Assembly (NCBI RefSeq): GCF_004365655.1
Contig: NZ_SOEO01000002.1
Span: forward strand, 868,001 to 932,000
Length of the DNA stretch: 64,000 nucleotides
From: Epilithonimonas xixisoli
GTDB lineage: Bacteria > Bacteroidota > Bacteroidia > Flavobacteriales > Weeksellaceae
Reading direction: 5' to 3'
Position 1 is the first letter of the stretch, and each line of letters opens with the position of its first letter. The translations under genes and the position numbers were made by a program. The notes below the pieces were generated by a model. That model was not told the DNA's origin. It worked only from the letters and a program-made list of their open reading frames with translations, and made no database searches. This document shows, piece by piece, positions 37,001-44,019 of this stretch.

Positions 37001-37624
37001 CATTATATCCGCCAAAGTTCTTCCGACAGGTATAAATGATGTATTAAAAGTGCCAGTGAATGTGCCAAGATTAGTTTCTGAATTATCAATTGTTCTTGGG
37101 AATAAGTTTCCGACACCTCTTGTCTCTTTAATATTCTCATACACAGAGATGATAACCGACATCTCATCTGAAGCCGCTCCCGGAAGGTTTAAATTCGGAA
37201 AAGTTATAGTTGTAGGACCAGTAGGAACCGAGTTAGTTTCTAAATTAATTAACCCAGTAAACTGAGTGAAAGTAAACACCCTTTCATTGACTTGATTTTC
37301 AGTCATACCAGGTCCTCTAGCTGTGGAGTGTGATGGCATTTCATAGATATTCCCAGCAATATTGGCGTTCAATCTGTAGAAGCCAGCGGTGCCCTCTGGT
37401 AATGTCGGATGATTGCTACTCAAAGGGTTGTGGTGGCGTTCTACCAAAACGTTAATAACCATGAGGCGGTTTTTGCCAGCTGGTACATTAAATGAAACTG
37501 TAGGAACCCCGCTAGCTCCTGTTCCTACAGCAGAGTATTTCTGGGAACTTATGAAAGTCGGAACTTGCGAAAACAAGCTACCGAAGAACAATAGTGTGAA
37601 GATAAATAATAGTTTATTTTTCAT
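34043..37624 (-). CDS. Large secreted multi-domain surface protein (TSP3, discoidin-like)
   Basis: 1193 residues with signal peptide MKNKLLFIFTLLFFGSLFS. Regions: N-terminal beta-rich domain (20-295), an SdrD-B-like domain (about 300-370, TGTVFRDIDGPSTIDG), calcium-binding thrombospondin type-3-like repeats near 430-460 (DSDGDGIADDCDLDDDNDG) and 655-685 (DTDHDGIPNRLDLDSDNDG), a discoidin/F5-8C-like domain (about 748-888), and a lectin-like beta domain (about 900-1085). The C-terminal GMVVYDIVDK..W motif is shared with the next gene. No T9SS sorting sequence is visible at the end (CIQRTCNDSN). Probably an adhesin or glycan-binding surface protein. Confidence 0.78.
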   Translation of the reverse strand: MKNKLLFIFTLLFFGSLFSQVPTFISSQKYSAVGTGASGVPTVSFNVPAGKNRLMVINVLVERHHNPLSSNHPTLPEGTAGFYRLNANIAGNIYEMPSHSTARGPGMTENQVNERVFTFTQFTGLINLETNSVPTGPTTITFPNLNLPGAASDEMSVIISVYENIKETRGVGNLFPRTIDNSETNLGTFTGTFNTSFIPVGRTLADIMFVTNTGITQASALTLTPGSNWTSTAAMKNIVPNTVGWPAGGNVFTTNNTPIGISSVTAYTNITSGQPSYSLTRANTGPIEAGIASMYALIPFAMPSVTGTVFRDIDGPSTIDGTATNAGGLYVNVINSTGNLVYSATVNASGVFTIPAGILTEGNTYDYQLSKNTGTIGAIAPLKELPTNWFTVGESRNPAGNDGLANGTISFTLGATDVSGLKFGINATCLVSASNPDSDGDGIADDCDLDDDNDGILDTAECSNTINDMFAVYGAGGLIDIAPSDFGLALGARNQNVTADLSSKFGYPANSGAVIISINNASVHPTSNAWWTKNGEQPSVWNVSGKMSAFVLMSQNPEYYGQDSKIIHIYDGATVIPITAPGLANQTAVPGTWSITETPFAKTLTNLRTEQLSPVSPPGGNWRYANMNFGAKTFGFSTTTKYADPTYAVLMYLECDTDHDGIPNRLDLDSDNDGCVDTLEGGANFSTSNLVNSSGTVTVGFGSTATNQNLGTTIDANGIPTVANGGQTVGESQNASVRDCPTITCTSESSMLNSSSVSATQSGGNGQQAFIIDNDVAQANYWQSSAAGQSLTIDYGQSYILNGMTYYPSTTGSKVLGYTIQTSTDNVTFTTAATGTFPNYGGYNLAEKGIPNTVRFTNPVNARYLRMIVADSGKRVAEIVPLVCGLTPIDMTCERVPLVSTGTNSTATGKKAVRNLDNNWTVTHFTGGTASPSTSTFNYSSIANAVFHPAIVVGRAVVTAGNPNQTWATSPFGNADWISATQNGFDVDSPNTGASTLPNTYFFKYKFNIDNAFLANNLKLRLDYYVDNQIVRVYINGINQNINTTDFLGYANGHEKSTFLKNNFQAGINEIVVQMYSEPHYAGLLVQGIESCYCVKDPIPGTPQGYTKVGITNQNKQDTWPNTIPNGHIALESRNDGFVITRVNHVSYVPAPLTDSIAEPKEGMVVYDIVDKCVKLFNGVNWTCIQRTCNDSN

Positions 37625-37800
37625 TGATGTGTTTTTTTAATTTGAAAAATTTCAATTTCATTTTTCTGTGTTTTTAAGAATTTTGTAATCTTGAAATTTG
37701 AGACAAGAATTCCCTGATTCAATTTTTAGAATTGAATGAAATTAGGTCGTGATGATGATTTGATACGACGGCAAATGTCGTCTGCTCATCATTCTATAGT

Positions 37801-38421
37801 TTAAGAAAAATTGAAAGGAGGAGGTCTTACCGTATGAAGAAAGGTAAGCTGACTGCTTGGGTTGCAAAGCAGAGTTGTGTCAAATGAAATCTTATTGGAA
37901 AAAAAACTCAAAAATTCATAAAAATCCTTGTCTATTTTGGCAAACAAAGATTCTGTAGAACCAGAAGATAATCCCTTAGAATGGGAAATGTATATTAATG
38001 AAAACGAAGTGTCGGAACCAGAAAAAGGTCTTGCTTTTACATCAACAGGTTTGTTTTGTGAAATACTTTTCTTCGCTGTTTCTTTTTTCGCTAATGGTAA
38101 GGTTTTTTTCTTAAGTTCTTTGGGCTGAGCTTTTTTGGAAGAATCTACAGAACTTTTTACGATTACAATATCGTAGGAGATTTCTTTGGACACATCATAA
38201 AACAGAGTTCCTTCTACTACGAAAATTTTACCTTCTTTAGACGATTGTTTTGCAATCAGTGAATCCGATTTTACCTCCGTGCGTAAAGAATCAATAGGAG
38301 TGTAAGCAGATAGAAACTGATAGGATATCATAAACCACAGAAGTGCAGCGCGGGAAATTACCCGACGTGTAAGTAAATAGGAAACCGGAATCCGGGATCT
38401 ATGGTTTGTAGTTATCATCAT
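37801..38421 (-). CDS. Hypothetical protein with one N-terminal membrane segment and Lys-rich linker
   Basis: A 206-residue protein not recognised as any family. A basic N-terminus (TNHRSRIPVSYLLTRR) precedes a hydrophobic stretch AALLWFMISYQFLSAY (about residues 28-43), which could be a signal anchor. The centre is rich in Lys, Ser and Ala (KKAQPKELKKKTLPLAKK). The C-terminus is hydrophobic and ends RPPPFNFS. It precedes the large surface protein by 176 bases on the same strand and is divergent from the AraC-type regulator, so it may be part of the same surface system. Confidence 0.6.
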   Translation of the reverse strand: MMITTNHRSRIPVSYLLTRRVISRAALLWFMISYQFLSAYTPIDSLRTEVKSDSLIAKQSSKEGKIFVVEGTLFYDVSKEISYDIVIVKSSVDSSKKAQPKELKKKTLPLAKKETAKKSISQNKPVDVKARPFSGSDTSFSLIYISHSKGLSSGSTESLFAKIDKDFYEFLSFFSNKISFDTTLLCNPSSQLTFLHTVRPPPFNFS

Positions 38422-38730
38422 TTGTGTTTCGGTTGCAAATTTGTCATTTTTAATTTAATTAGGAATCAATTCTTATTAGTGGATTGCTTAATTGGTTGTG
38501 ATGGGAGTTTAATGTATTGATAATTAATTAGTTGTGATTTTAAAATTTACGAATTAGCTTATATTTTTATAAATCATCTTGTTGCAATTCAACTTATTTT
38601 TTATTGTTTTTTTACGAAGACATTCATAATATTTCAAAATTTTTTTTTTACTTTGAAAACTATTTCGTTATTAATTAAACGGCTTGCGGGTATTTTTAAG
38701 TAATATTTTAAGAAATAACAAAACACACAT
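38422..38730. other. Divergent AT-rich intergenic region
   Basis: 309 bases between a minus-strand surface-cluster gene and the AraC-type regulator. It is very AT-rich with long T-runs (near 38605 and 38641). Promoters for both directions should lie here. A weak CAAATTTG box on the minus strand near 38436-38443 is one mismatch from the -7 consensus. I see no gene, hairpin pair or repeat. Confidence 0.5.
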
Positions 38731-39750
38731 ATGAAACACACATCTGATGAATTGATTCAGAAGAAGAGGGAATTTGGCCAAATTTTCTTTTATTCTGTAG
38801 CTGGGGTATTCCTATTTTACATATTATTGGGCGTTTTTACAGACGACATTGTAATCGTTCCGATAGAGATTTTATCACTTGCTTTTTTCTTTACAGTTTA
38901 CACAGGATTTCTAATGTCTAAGACGAAATTTGATTTCTTGGTTATTTTCCGGATTTTGATAATCTTGCTGGCCGTATTTGTCATTTATATTAGTTTATTG
39001 CTTTCCAATATTTCCCAAGCTATATTTTTCATTTTTGTCCCAATCACATTAGCCGTAATGCTTCTTTTTTCTTTCCGTGCTTCAGTGGTGTCGGCTTTTT
39101 TTTTCCTCATCATATCCTATTTTATTTCCGAAATCTCTGCCCAACTAGGTATTGCACTAGACAAGGAATTTTACAGAGAAAGACCCCATATTTTGGTCTT
39201 GCAAGAGTACATTGCTCATTTCATAGCCGTCTATTTTTCATTCTTTATTCTTTATTATAAAAATGAATTTTTTAAAATCGAGCTTCAGCAAAACTTAATT
39301 AACACCATAAAAGAAGAAACCCAAGAAAGTCCATTAGAGCAAGAGGACGAAGAGGAGAATTTTGAGGATGACGAGACGGAAGAAGACGATTCTTTCATCA
39401 ATACAGATAAGTATCAGCATCTTTATGACCGGATTATCTCAAGTCTGGAAAATGATAAACTGTATCAGGATCCAGATTTTAATATTCGAAAACTGGCAGT
39501 CATATTAGACTCCAACAGCACATATGTTTCCAGAGCACTCAATAAAATTGGGGACAAAAAATTCAATCAGTTGGTAAATGATTATAGAATAGAACAAGTG
39601 AAAACCGAAATCAAAAACAAAATGCATCTCAAATTCACCATAGAGCATATCTACAGAAATGCGGGGTTTTCTCAGCAATCAACTTTCAACCGAATTTTCA
39701 AAGAACATACCGGTTTTACACCATCCGATTACATCCGAACTCAAAGCTAA
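38731..39750 (+). CDS. Membrane-anchored AraC family transcriptional regulator
   Basis: 339 residues. The first 190 form about six transmembrane helices with no recognisable ligand domain. Residues about 205-225 are a strikingly acidic linker (EQEDEEENFEDDETEEDD). The C-terminal 100 residues are an AraC-type double helix-turn-helix: LAVILDSNSTYVSRALN (first HTH), IEHIYRNAGFSQQSTFNRIFKEHTG and the end TPSDYIRTQS. So the DNA-binding part is tethered to the membrane, which suggests sensing of a membrane or envelope signal. It is divergent from the surface-protein cluster and upstream of the guanidino-hydrolase genes; either could be its target. Confidence 0.85.
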   Translation: MKHTSDELIQKKREFGQIFFYSVAGVFLFYILLGVFTDDIVIVPIEILSLAFFFTVYTGFLMSKTKFDFLVIFRILIILLAVFVIYISLLLSNISQAIFFIFVPITLAVMLLFSFRASVVSAFFFLIISYFISEISAQLGIALDKEFYRERPHILVLQEYIAHFIAVYFSFFILYYKNEFFKIELQQNLINTIKEETQESPLEQEDEEENFEDDETEEDDSFINTDKYQHLYDRIISSLENDKLYQDPDFNIRKLAVILDSNSTYVSRALNKIGDKKFNQLVNDYRIEQVKTEIKNKMHLKFTIEHIYRNAGFSQQSTFNRIFKEHTGFTPSDYIRTQS

Positions 39751-39791
39751 CTTTTATTCTTGCAAAAGTTTTCTTATGTCAGCTGTTTGAT

Positions 39792-39799
39792 TATATTTG
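39792..39799 (+). promoter_or_regulatory. -7 promoter element for the amidinotransferase gene
   Basis: TATATTTG is a perfect TAnnTTTG box, 16 bases before the start codon. The upstream -33 box is weak (TTTT at 39769-39772, 19-base spacer). Confidence 0.45.
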
Positions 39800-39815
39800 C
39801 GATACTTACATTTTT

Positions 39816-40736
39816 ATGGGAATCAACCTCAATATTAAAAACGAAACGGGAAAACTAAAGTCTGTGGTTCTGGGGCAACCAAAATCCAACGGACCAATTC
39901 CTACGCTTGCAGAAAGCTACGACGCAAAGTCATACAACACGATCGAAAACGGTATCTATCCAAAAGAGGAGGATATTGTCTTCGAAATGTCAGAATTCGA
40001 GAAAGTTCTGAAAAAATACGATGTTGAGGTTTTCCGCCCGAAGATCATCAAAGATTACAACCAGGTTTTTGCACGCGACGTCGCTTTTGTCATCGAGGAT
40101 AAAATGATTATTTCCAACATCATCCCAGACCGTGCAGATGAGCAGGAAGCTTACCGACACATTATCGATAAAGTGTCTTGGAGAAACGTGGTCAATCTGC
40201 CGGAAAAAGCACACATCGAAGGTGGCGATGTGATTGTTTGGGACGAATTTTTATTCATTGGAACCAGTTACAGCCCAGATTATAGAAATCTGAAAACCGC
40301 CAGAACCAACGAATACGCCATCGAAATCCTGAAAGAATATTTCCCGAAAAAGAGAATCATCGATTTGGATTTAAAGAAAAGTGACACCAAACCTTACGAA
40401 GGCATTTTGCATTTAGATTGTACTTTCAACCCGATTGGGGAAGACAAATGTGTGATTTACAAAAACGGATTTGTGGACGAAGATGATTACCAATTGGTTC
40501 TCGATATTTTTGGCGAAGAAAATTGCTTCAATGTCAATGACGAAGAGATGTTCCAAATGTTCCCGAATGTCTTCTCAATCGCACCAGACGTTGTAGTTTC
40601 CGACAAAGCTTTTACCAGAATGAATGACCATTTCCGCAACGAATGGGGAATTACTGTAGAAGAAATTCCATATAGAGAAATTTCCAAAATGGGCGGACTT
40701 TTGAGATGTTCGACACTTCCTCTTGTTAGAGAGTAA
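39816..40736 (+). CDS. Amidinotransferase / dimethylarginine dimethylaminohydrolase-like protein
   Basis: A 306-residue guanidino-modifying (GME fold) enzyme. VFARDVAFVIEDKMI, HIEGGDVIVWDEFLFIG (substrate-binding Asp/Glu), catalytic His in HLDCTFNPIG, and the nucleophilic Cys in GGLLRCSTLPLVRE all fit the amidinotransferase/DDAH superfamily. It hydrolyses or transfers the guanidino group of arginine or a related compound; substrate choice cannot be read from sequence. CtlX, another member of the superfamily, follows 38 bases downstream, so the pair likely works on arginine-derived compounds. Confidence 0.85.
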   Translation: MGINLNIKNETGKLKSVVLGQPKSNGPIPTLAESYDAKSYNTIENGIYPKEEDIVFEMSEFEKVLKKYDVEVFRPKIIKDYNQVFARDVAFVIEDKMIISNIIPDRADEQEAYRHIIDKVSWRNVVNLPEKAHIEGGDVIVWDEFLFIGTSYSPDYRNLKTARTNEYAIEILKEYFPKKRIIDLDLKKSDTKPYEGILHLDCTFNPIGEDKCVIYKNGFVDEDDYQLVLDIFGEENCFNVNDEEMFQMFPNVFSIAPDVVVSDKAFTRMNDHFRNEWGITVEEIPYREISKMGGLLRCSTLPLVRE

Positions 40737-40774
40737 TTTTTTAATCGTTTAATTCTTTAATCATTTAATTTTAA

Positions 40775-41692
40775 ATGCAAACCACAGATACAGTTCTAAT
40801 GGTAGAGCCAATTGCTTTCGGATTCAACGAGCAAACGGCGGTTAACAACTATTTCCAAGTACAGCAGGAAGGAAATGTGCAGGAAGAAGCCTTGCAGGAA
40901 TTCCATTCTTTTGTTGACAAACTGAGAGCGAAAGGCATCAACGTCATTACCATCAAAGATACGATTGAACCAAAAACGCCGGATTCTATTTTCCCTAATA
41001 ATTGGGTTAGTTTTCACGCTGATGGAAAAATCGTTTTGTATCCAATGTTTGCCAAAAACAGACGTTTGGAAAGACGTGAGGATATCATTAATCAAATCAA
41101 AGAACAATTTGATGTCACAGACATCATCGATTATTCCAAGATTGAAAACGAGGACAAATATCTGGAAGGAACTGGAAGTATGATTTTCGACCACCATAAT
41201 AAAATTGCTTATGGTTCTGTTTCGTTGAGGTTGGATGAGGAACTTTTTAGGAAATTCTGTAGTGAGTTTGGATTTACGCCAGTCGTTTTTCATTCTTATC
41301 AGACTGCTGGCGAAGAAAGATTGCCAATCTATCATACTAATGTAATGATGTGCGTGGCGGACAAATTTGTTGTCATCTGTCTGGATTGCATTGATGATGA
41401 AACGGAAAGACAAAATGTCATCGATTCCATCAAAAATTCAGGTAAAGAATTGATAGAAATCTCCGAAGACCAAATGCAGGATTTCGCGGGAAATATGCTT
41501 CAAGTCCAAAACAATTCAGGAGAAAAATTCCTGGTAATGAGCCAAAGTGCATACAAATCTTTGAAACCAGAACAAGTATCCGCGATTGAAAAATATTCAG
41601 AAATCATCTACTCCGATTTGGAAACCATAGAAACCAACGGTGGCGGAAGTGCCCGCTGTATGTTGGCGGAGATTTTCTTGCCGAAGAAATAA
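40775..41692 (+). CDS. ctlX: Citrulline utilization hydrolase CtlX (arginine deiminase-related)
   Basis: A 305-residue GME-fold hydrolase. PDSIFPNNWVSFH near residue 69, GTGSMIFDHHNKIAYGSVS, HTNVMMCVADKFVVICLD with catalytic His, and the C-terminal GGGSARCMLAEIFLP with the nucleophilic Cys. This set is that of CtlX, which hydrolyses citrulline to ornithine, ammonia and CO2. Ornithine is a polyamine precursor, which is notable given the SpeD/spermidine-synthase operon just downstream. A terminator separates the two units, so they are linked by metabolism rather than by transcript. Confidence 0.87.
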   Translation: MQTTDTVLMVEPIAFGFNEQTAVNNYFQVQQEGNVQEEALQEFHSFVDKLRAKGINVITIKDTIEPKTPDSIFPNNWVSFHADGKIVLYPMFAKNRRLERREDIINQIKEQFDVTDIIDYSKIENEDKYLEGTGSMIFDHHNKIAYGSVSLRLDEELFRKFCSEFGFTPVVFHSYQTAGEERLPIYHTNVMMCVADKFVVICLDCIDDETERQNVIDSIKNSGKELIEISEDQMQDFAGNMLQVQNNSGEKFLVMSQSAYKSLKPEQVSAIEKYSEIIYSDLETIETNGGGSARCMLAEIFLPKK

Positions 41693-41701
41693 AATTCAAT
41701 G

Positions 41702-41728
41702 AAAGCTACAAATTTTTGTAGCTTTTTT
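41702..41728 (+). terminator. Terminator after ctlX
   Basis: AAAGCTACA (41702-41710) pairs with TGTAGCTTT (41717-41725), followed by a T-run. Confidence 0.88.
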
Positions 41729-41786
41729 ATTTTTCTATTGTCAATCTTCCAAAAAAATAGGATATTGCTGTCATTATTTAGCACAA

Positions 41787-42149
41787 ATGGAATTAGAAAC
41801 TTATAGCGAAGGTTTACACATCTTATTAACGTTAAAAGTAAGCGAAGAAAATCTACTGTTAGACTACGATTCCTTCATCAAAAGAGTAAAAGAAATCTTG
41901 CTGGAAAATGAAACAGAAGTCGTTGGAGAAACGCATCATATCTTCTCAAACGGCAGTTTCACGTCGGCAGTCATTCTCAAAGAATCTCATTTGTGCATCC
42001 ACACTTGGCCGGAATTTTCACAACTGACTTTCGATATTTTGTTGTGCAATTATTTCGGAGATAATTCTCACAAGACCGAAACGATTGCCAAAGCCGTAAC
42101 CGAGTATTTCTCTGGACACATCATCAAAGAACACAAAATCCGAAGATGA
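41787..42149 (+). CDS. speD: S-adenosylmethionine decarboxylase proenzyme (SpeD type)
   Basis: A 120-residue bacterial-type AdoMet decarboxylase. The self-processing site is in KESHLCIHTWPE: cleavage before the Ser of ESH would generate the pyruvoyl group. The following His of IHTWPE and the Cys in FDILLCNYF are the other catalytic residues. All are intact, so it should be active, giving decarboxylated AdoMet, the aminopropyl donor. It is the first gene of a tightly packed seven-gene row. The next gene starts inside its stop codon (ATGATGA), showing translational coupling. The partner aminopropyltransferase is the fifth gene. Confidence 0.92.
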   Translation: MELETYSEGLHILLTLKVSEENLLLDYDSFIKRVKEILLENETEVVGETHHIFSNGSFTSAVILKESHLCIHTWPEFSQLTFDILLCNYFGDNSHKTETIAKAVTEYFSGHIIKEHKIRR

Positions 42150-43585
42150 TGAATTACACCTGTCCAAGTTGCAAAAAAGAAACTTCCCTAGACCTCGATT
42201 TCACCGTTGAGAGTTTTATCTGTAAGTCTTGCTCGATGTTGAGTGAGCAGGGGAAAATCATCAAAAATGTCAGAAAACCAACCGAAAATGTGGTTCTCGA
42301 AGTTGGTCAAAAAGGAAAAATAGATGGAACTGAATATACCGTGGTTGCCATCGTGGTCAAGAAATATGGAAGTTCTGTTTTCTGGCGAGAGTATCACCTT
42401 AAAGATAAAAATCTGAATGACGCATTCCTAAGCGAAAGCAACGGCCATTGGGTGATAATGTTCCCAAAGGAAATGCCTAAAAAAGAATTCAAATTCCACG
42501 CAGAGTTTGAGGACAAAAAATACCGCTGGTACGAATCTACGCCAAACAGTATTGAGTCCGCAACTGGTTTCTTCGAAGATAAACTCAAGTTCAGTTTAGC
42601 GACGTATAAGGAGTTTGTCAATGGAACAGAGATGGTTTCTATGGAACAAGTTGGAACTGACAAAACTTTTCTTTGGGGAAAACACATCTCAAAAAATGAA
42701 ATCAAGAAAGCGTTCAAACCTGCTTATATGCCAAATTATTCGGGGATTGGGATTGTTCAGCCGTACTATGTGAACCCAAGACAGTTGCTGAATGTGTTCA
42801 TCGTTGTGGCGTTGATAATGAGTTTGTTTCAGCTTTACAACACAGTTTCCAGAAGCAATTATGAGGTTTTCAGCGATAATATTAGATTCGATTCTGTCCG
42901 AAGTAAAGAATTGATTTCCAAATCTTTTGACCTGAATGGCGCATCAGCCCCGCTTAATGTCAAACTCGCTTCCAATGTCGATAATTCCTGGGCAAATGTA
43001 GAATTAAGTTTGGTTAATGAAAATTCCAACGAAATCGAATACACCTCCCAAGATATCGAACAATATTACGGCTACGAAAGTGGCGAAAGCTGGTCTGAGG
43101 GAAGTAAAGAAAAAGAATTCAATTTCTGTGGTGTTGCGCCAGGAAAATATCACTTCTCAATCAGCGCACAGAAACAAGGTTTTGAACAACCGGCAGGCGA
43201 AACTTTCTATGCGCCAGATGGCAAAAAGACGTTCGCTTACACAGGCGATGGTTTTGTAGATGTCATTCTTCCATCGGGCGAAAAAACAGCAGTGAGCCTT
43301 GAAAATCTTCAACAAAATGATTCCGCGACGTTTGCAGAATTGGAACAAGCGAAGGCTTTCAAACTGAAAAATCCAAACTTCTCAACCAATATTCCAGACA
43401 CAGATTCTGCCAATCCCAATTTCGCCATTCAGGCTTTTTGGAAACCGGTTAGTTTTTGGAATTACTTTATCATTCTCGGAATTATGGCTGTGCTTGTTGG
43501 ACTCAATTATTGGGGAAAATATCTTTTTGATAAAACCAAATGGGAAAACAGCAACTATTCACCTTTTAACGATTACACGAGCTGA
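42146..43585 (+). CDS. DUF4178 domain-containing membrane protein
   Basis: 479 residues. The N-terminal zinc ribbon (CPSCKK...CKSCS, residues 5-30) is followed by two DUF4178-type domains, with VGQKGKIDGTEYTVVAIVV near 55 and CGVA-containing sequence later. A membrane helix lies near 215 (LLNVFIVVALIMSLFQLY) and another near the C-terminus (FWNYFIILGIMAVLVGLNYW). The long loop between them is predicted to be extracytoplasmic. DUF4178 is of unknown function but co-occurs with DUF350 and polyamine enzymes. It overlaps speD by 4 bases and the next gene by 1 base. An alternative start is ATG 42149. Confidence 0.85.
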   Translation: MMNYTCPSCKKETSLDLDFTVESFICKSCSMLSEQGKIIKNVRKPTENVVLEVGQKGKIDGTEYTVVAIVVKKYGSSVFWREYHLKDKNLNDAFLSESNGHWVIMFPKEMPKKEFKFHAEFEDKKYRWYESTPNSIESATGFFEDKLKFSLATYKEFVNGTEMVSMEQVGTDKTFLWGKHISKNEIKKAFKPAYMPNYSGIGIVQPYYVNPRQLLNVFIVVALIMSLFQLYNTVSRSNYEVFSDNIRFDSVRSKELISKSFDLNGASAPLNVKLASNVDNSWANVELSLVNENSNEIEYTSQDIEQYYGYESGESWSEGSKEKEFNFCGVAPGKYHFSISAQKQGFEQPAGETFYAPDGKKTFAYTGDGFVDVILPSGEKTAVSLENLQQNDSATFAELEQAKAFKLKNPNFSTNIPDTDSANPNFAIQAFWKPVSFWNYFIILGIMAVLVGLNYWGKYLFDKTKWENSNYSPFNDYTS

Positions 43586-43779
43586 TGGAAAAAATCATTA
43601 ATTACATCAAAAAATATAAACTTGTCGTCTTCGCAGGCGTGTTTTTTCTGGGTTGGTTTCTCTATTTGACCTATACCGGAAACCAGTTTTGCGATTGTGC
43701 AAAGACCGAAAAATACAGGGATGGAACCTCAAGATACCGCTCGCACGGAACGTCCGTTTACAGATATTATCACAAATAA
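43585..43779 (+). CDS. Small single-pass membrane protein of the polyamine operon
   Basis: 64 residues; the start overlaps the DUF4178 stop by one base (TGATG). Membrane helix at residues 13-31 (LVVFAGVFFLGWFLYLTY), then a short tail with CDC (37-39) and an unusual Arg/Tyr/Ser-rich end (DGTSRYRSHGTSVYRYYHK). No homologue recognised. The tight coupling and conserved-looking membrane layout argue that it is real, despite its size. Confidence 0.65.
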   Translation: MEKIINYIKKYKLVVFAGVFFLGWFLYLTYTGNQFCDCAKTEKYRDGTSRYRSHGTSVYRYYHK

Positions 43780-43803
43780 CTTTGATTAAAAAAACAAGAA
43801 ACA

Positions 43804-44019
43804 ATGGGAGAATTTAATTATTTACCGATAGTCAATTCAATATTATACGCTTTTTTGGGAGTCGCAATTCTCTTGGTTTGCTACCTCATCATCGAAAAAC
43901 TGACGCCGGAAAAAACCTGGCACGAGATTTCAAAAAACAACAATACCGCTTTGGCAATTATTCTGGGCGCTTTTATCATCGGGATTTCCATCATTATCAG
44001 CGGAGCGATTCATGGATAA
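43804..44019 (+). CDS. DUF350 family membrane protein
   Basis: 71 residues with two transmembrane helices (about 12-28 and 47-66: ALAIILGAFIIGISIIISGAI). This is one DUF350 (YjfL-like) repeat; many family members contain two. The family has no proven activity but recurs next to DUF4178, SpeD and aminopropyltransferase genes. Its last 8 bases overlap the next gene's start. Confidence 0.85.
   Translation: MGEFNYLPIVNSILYAFLGVAILLVCYLIIEKLTPEKTWHEISKNNNTALAIILGAFIIGISIIISGAIHG

Noticed and set aside
39749-39775. Terminator after the AraC regulator
   Set aside because: The AACTTTT/AAAAGTT stem is only 7 bp and AT-only apart from one pair, overlapping the stop codon; too weak to call.
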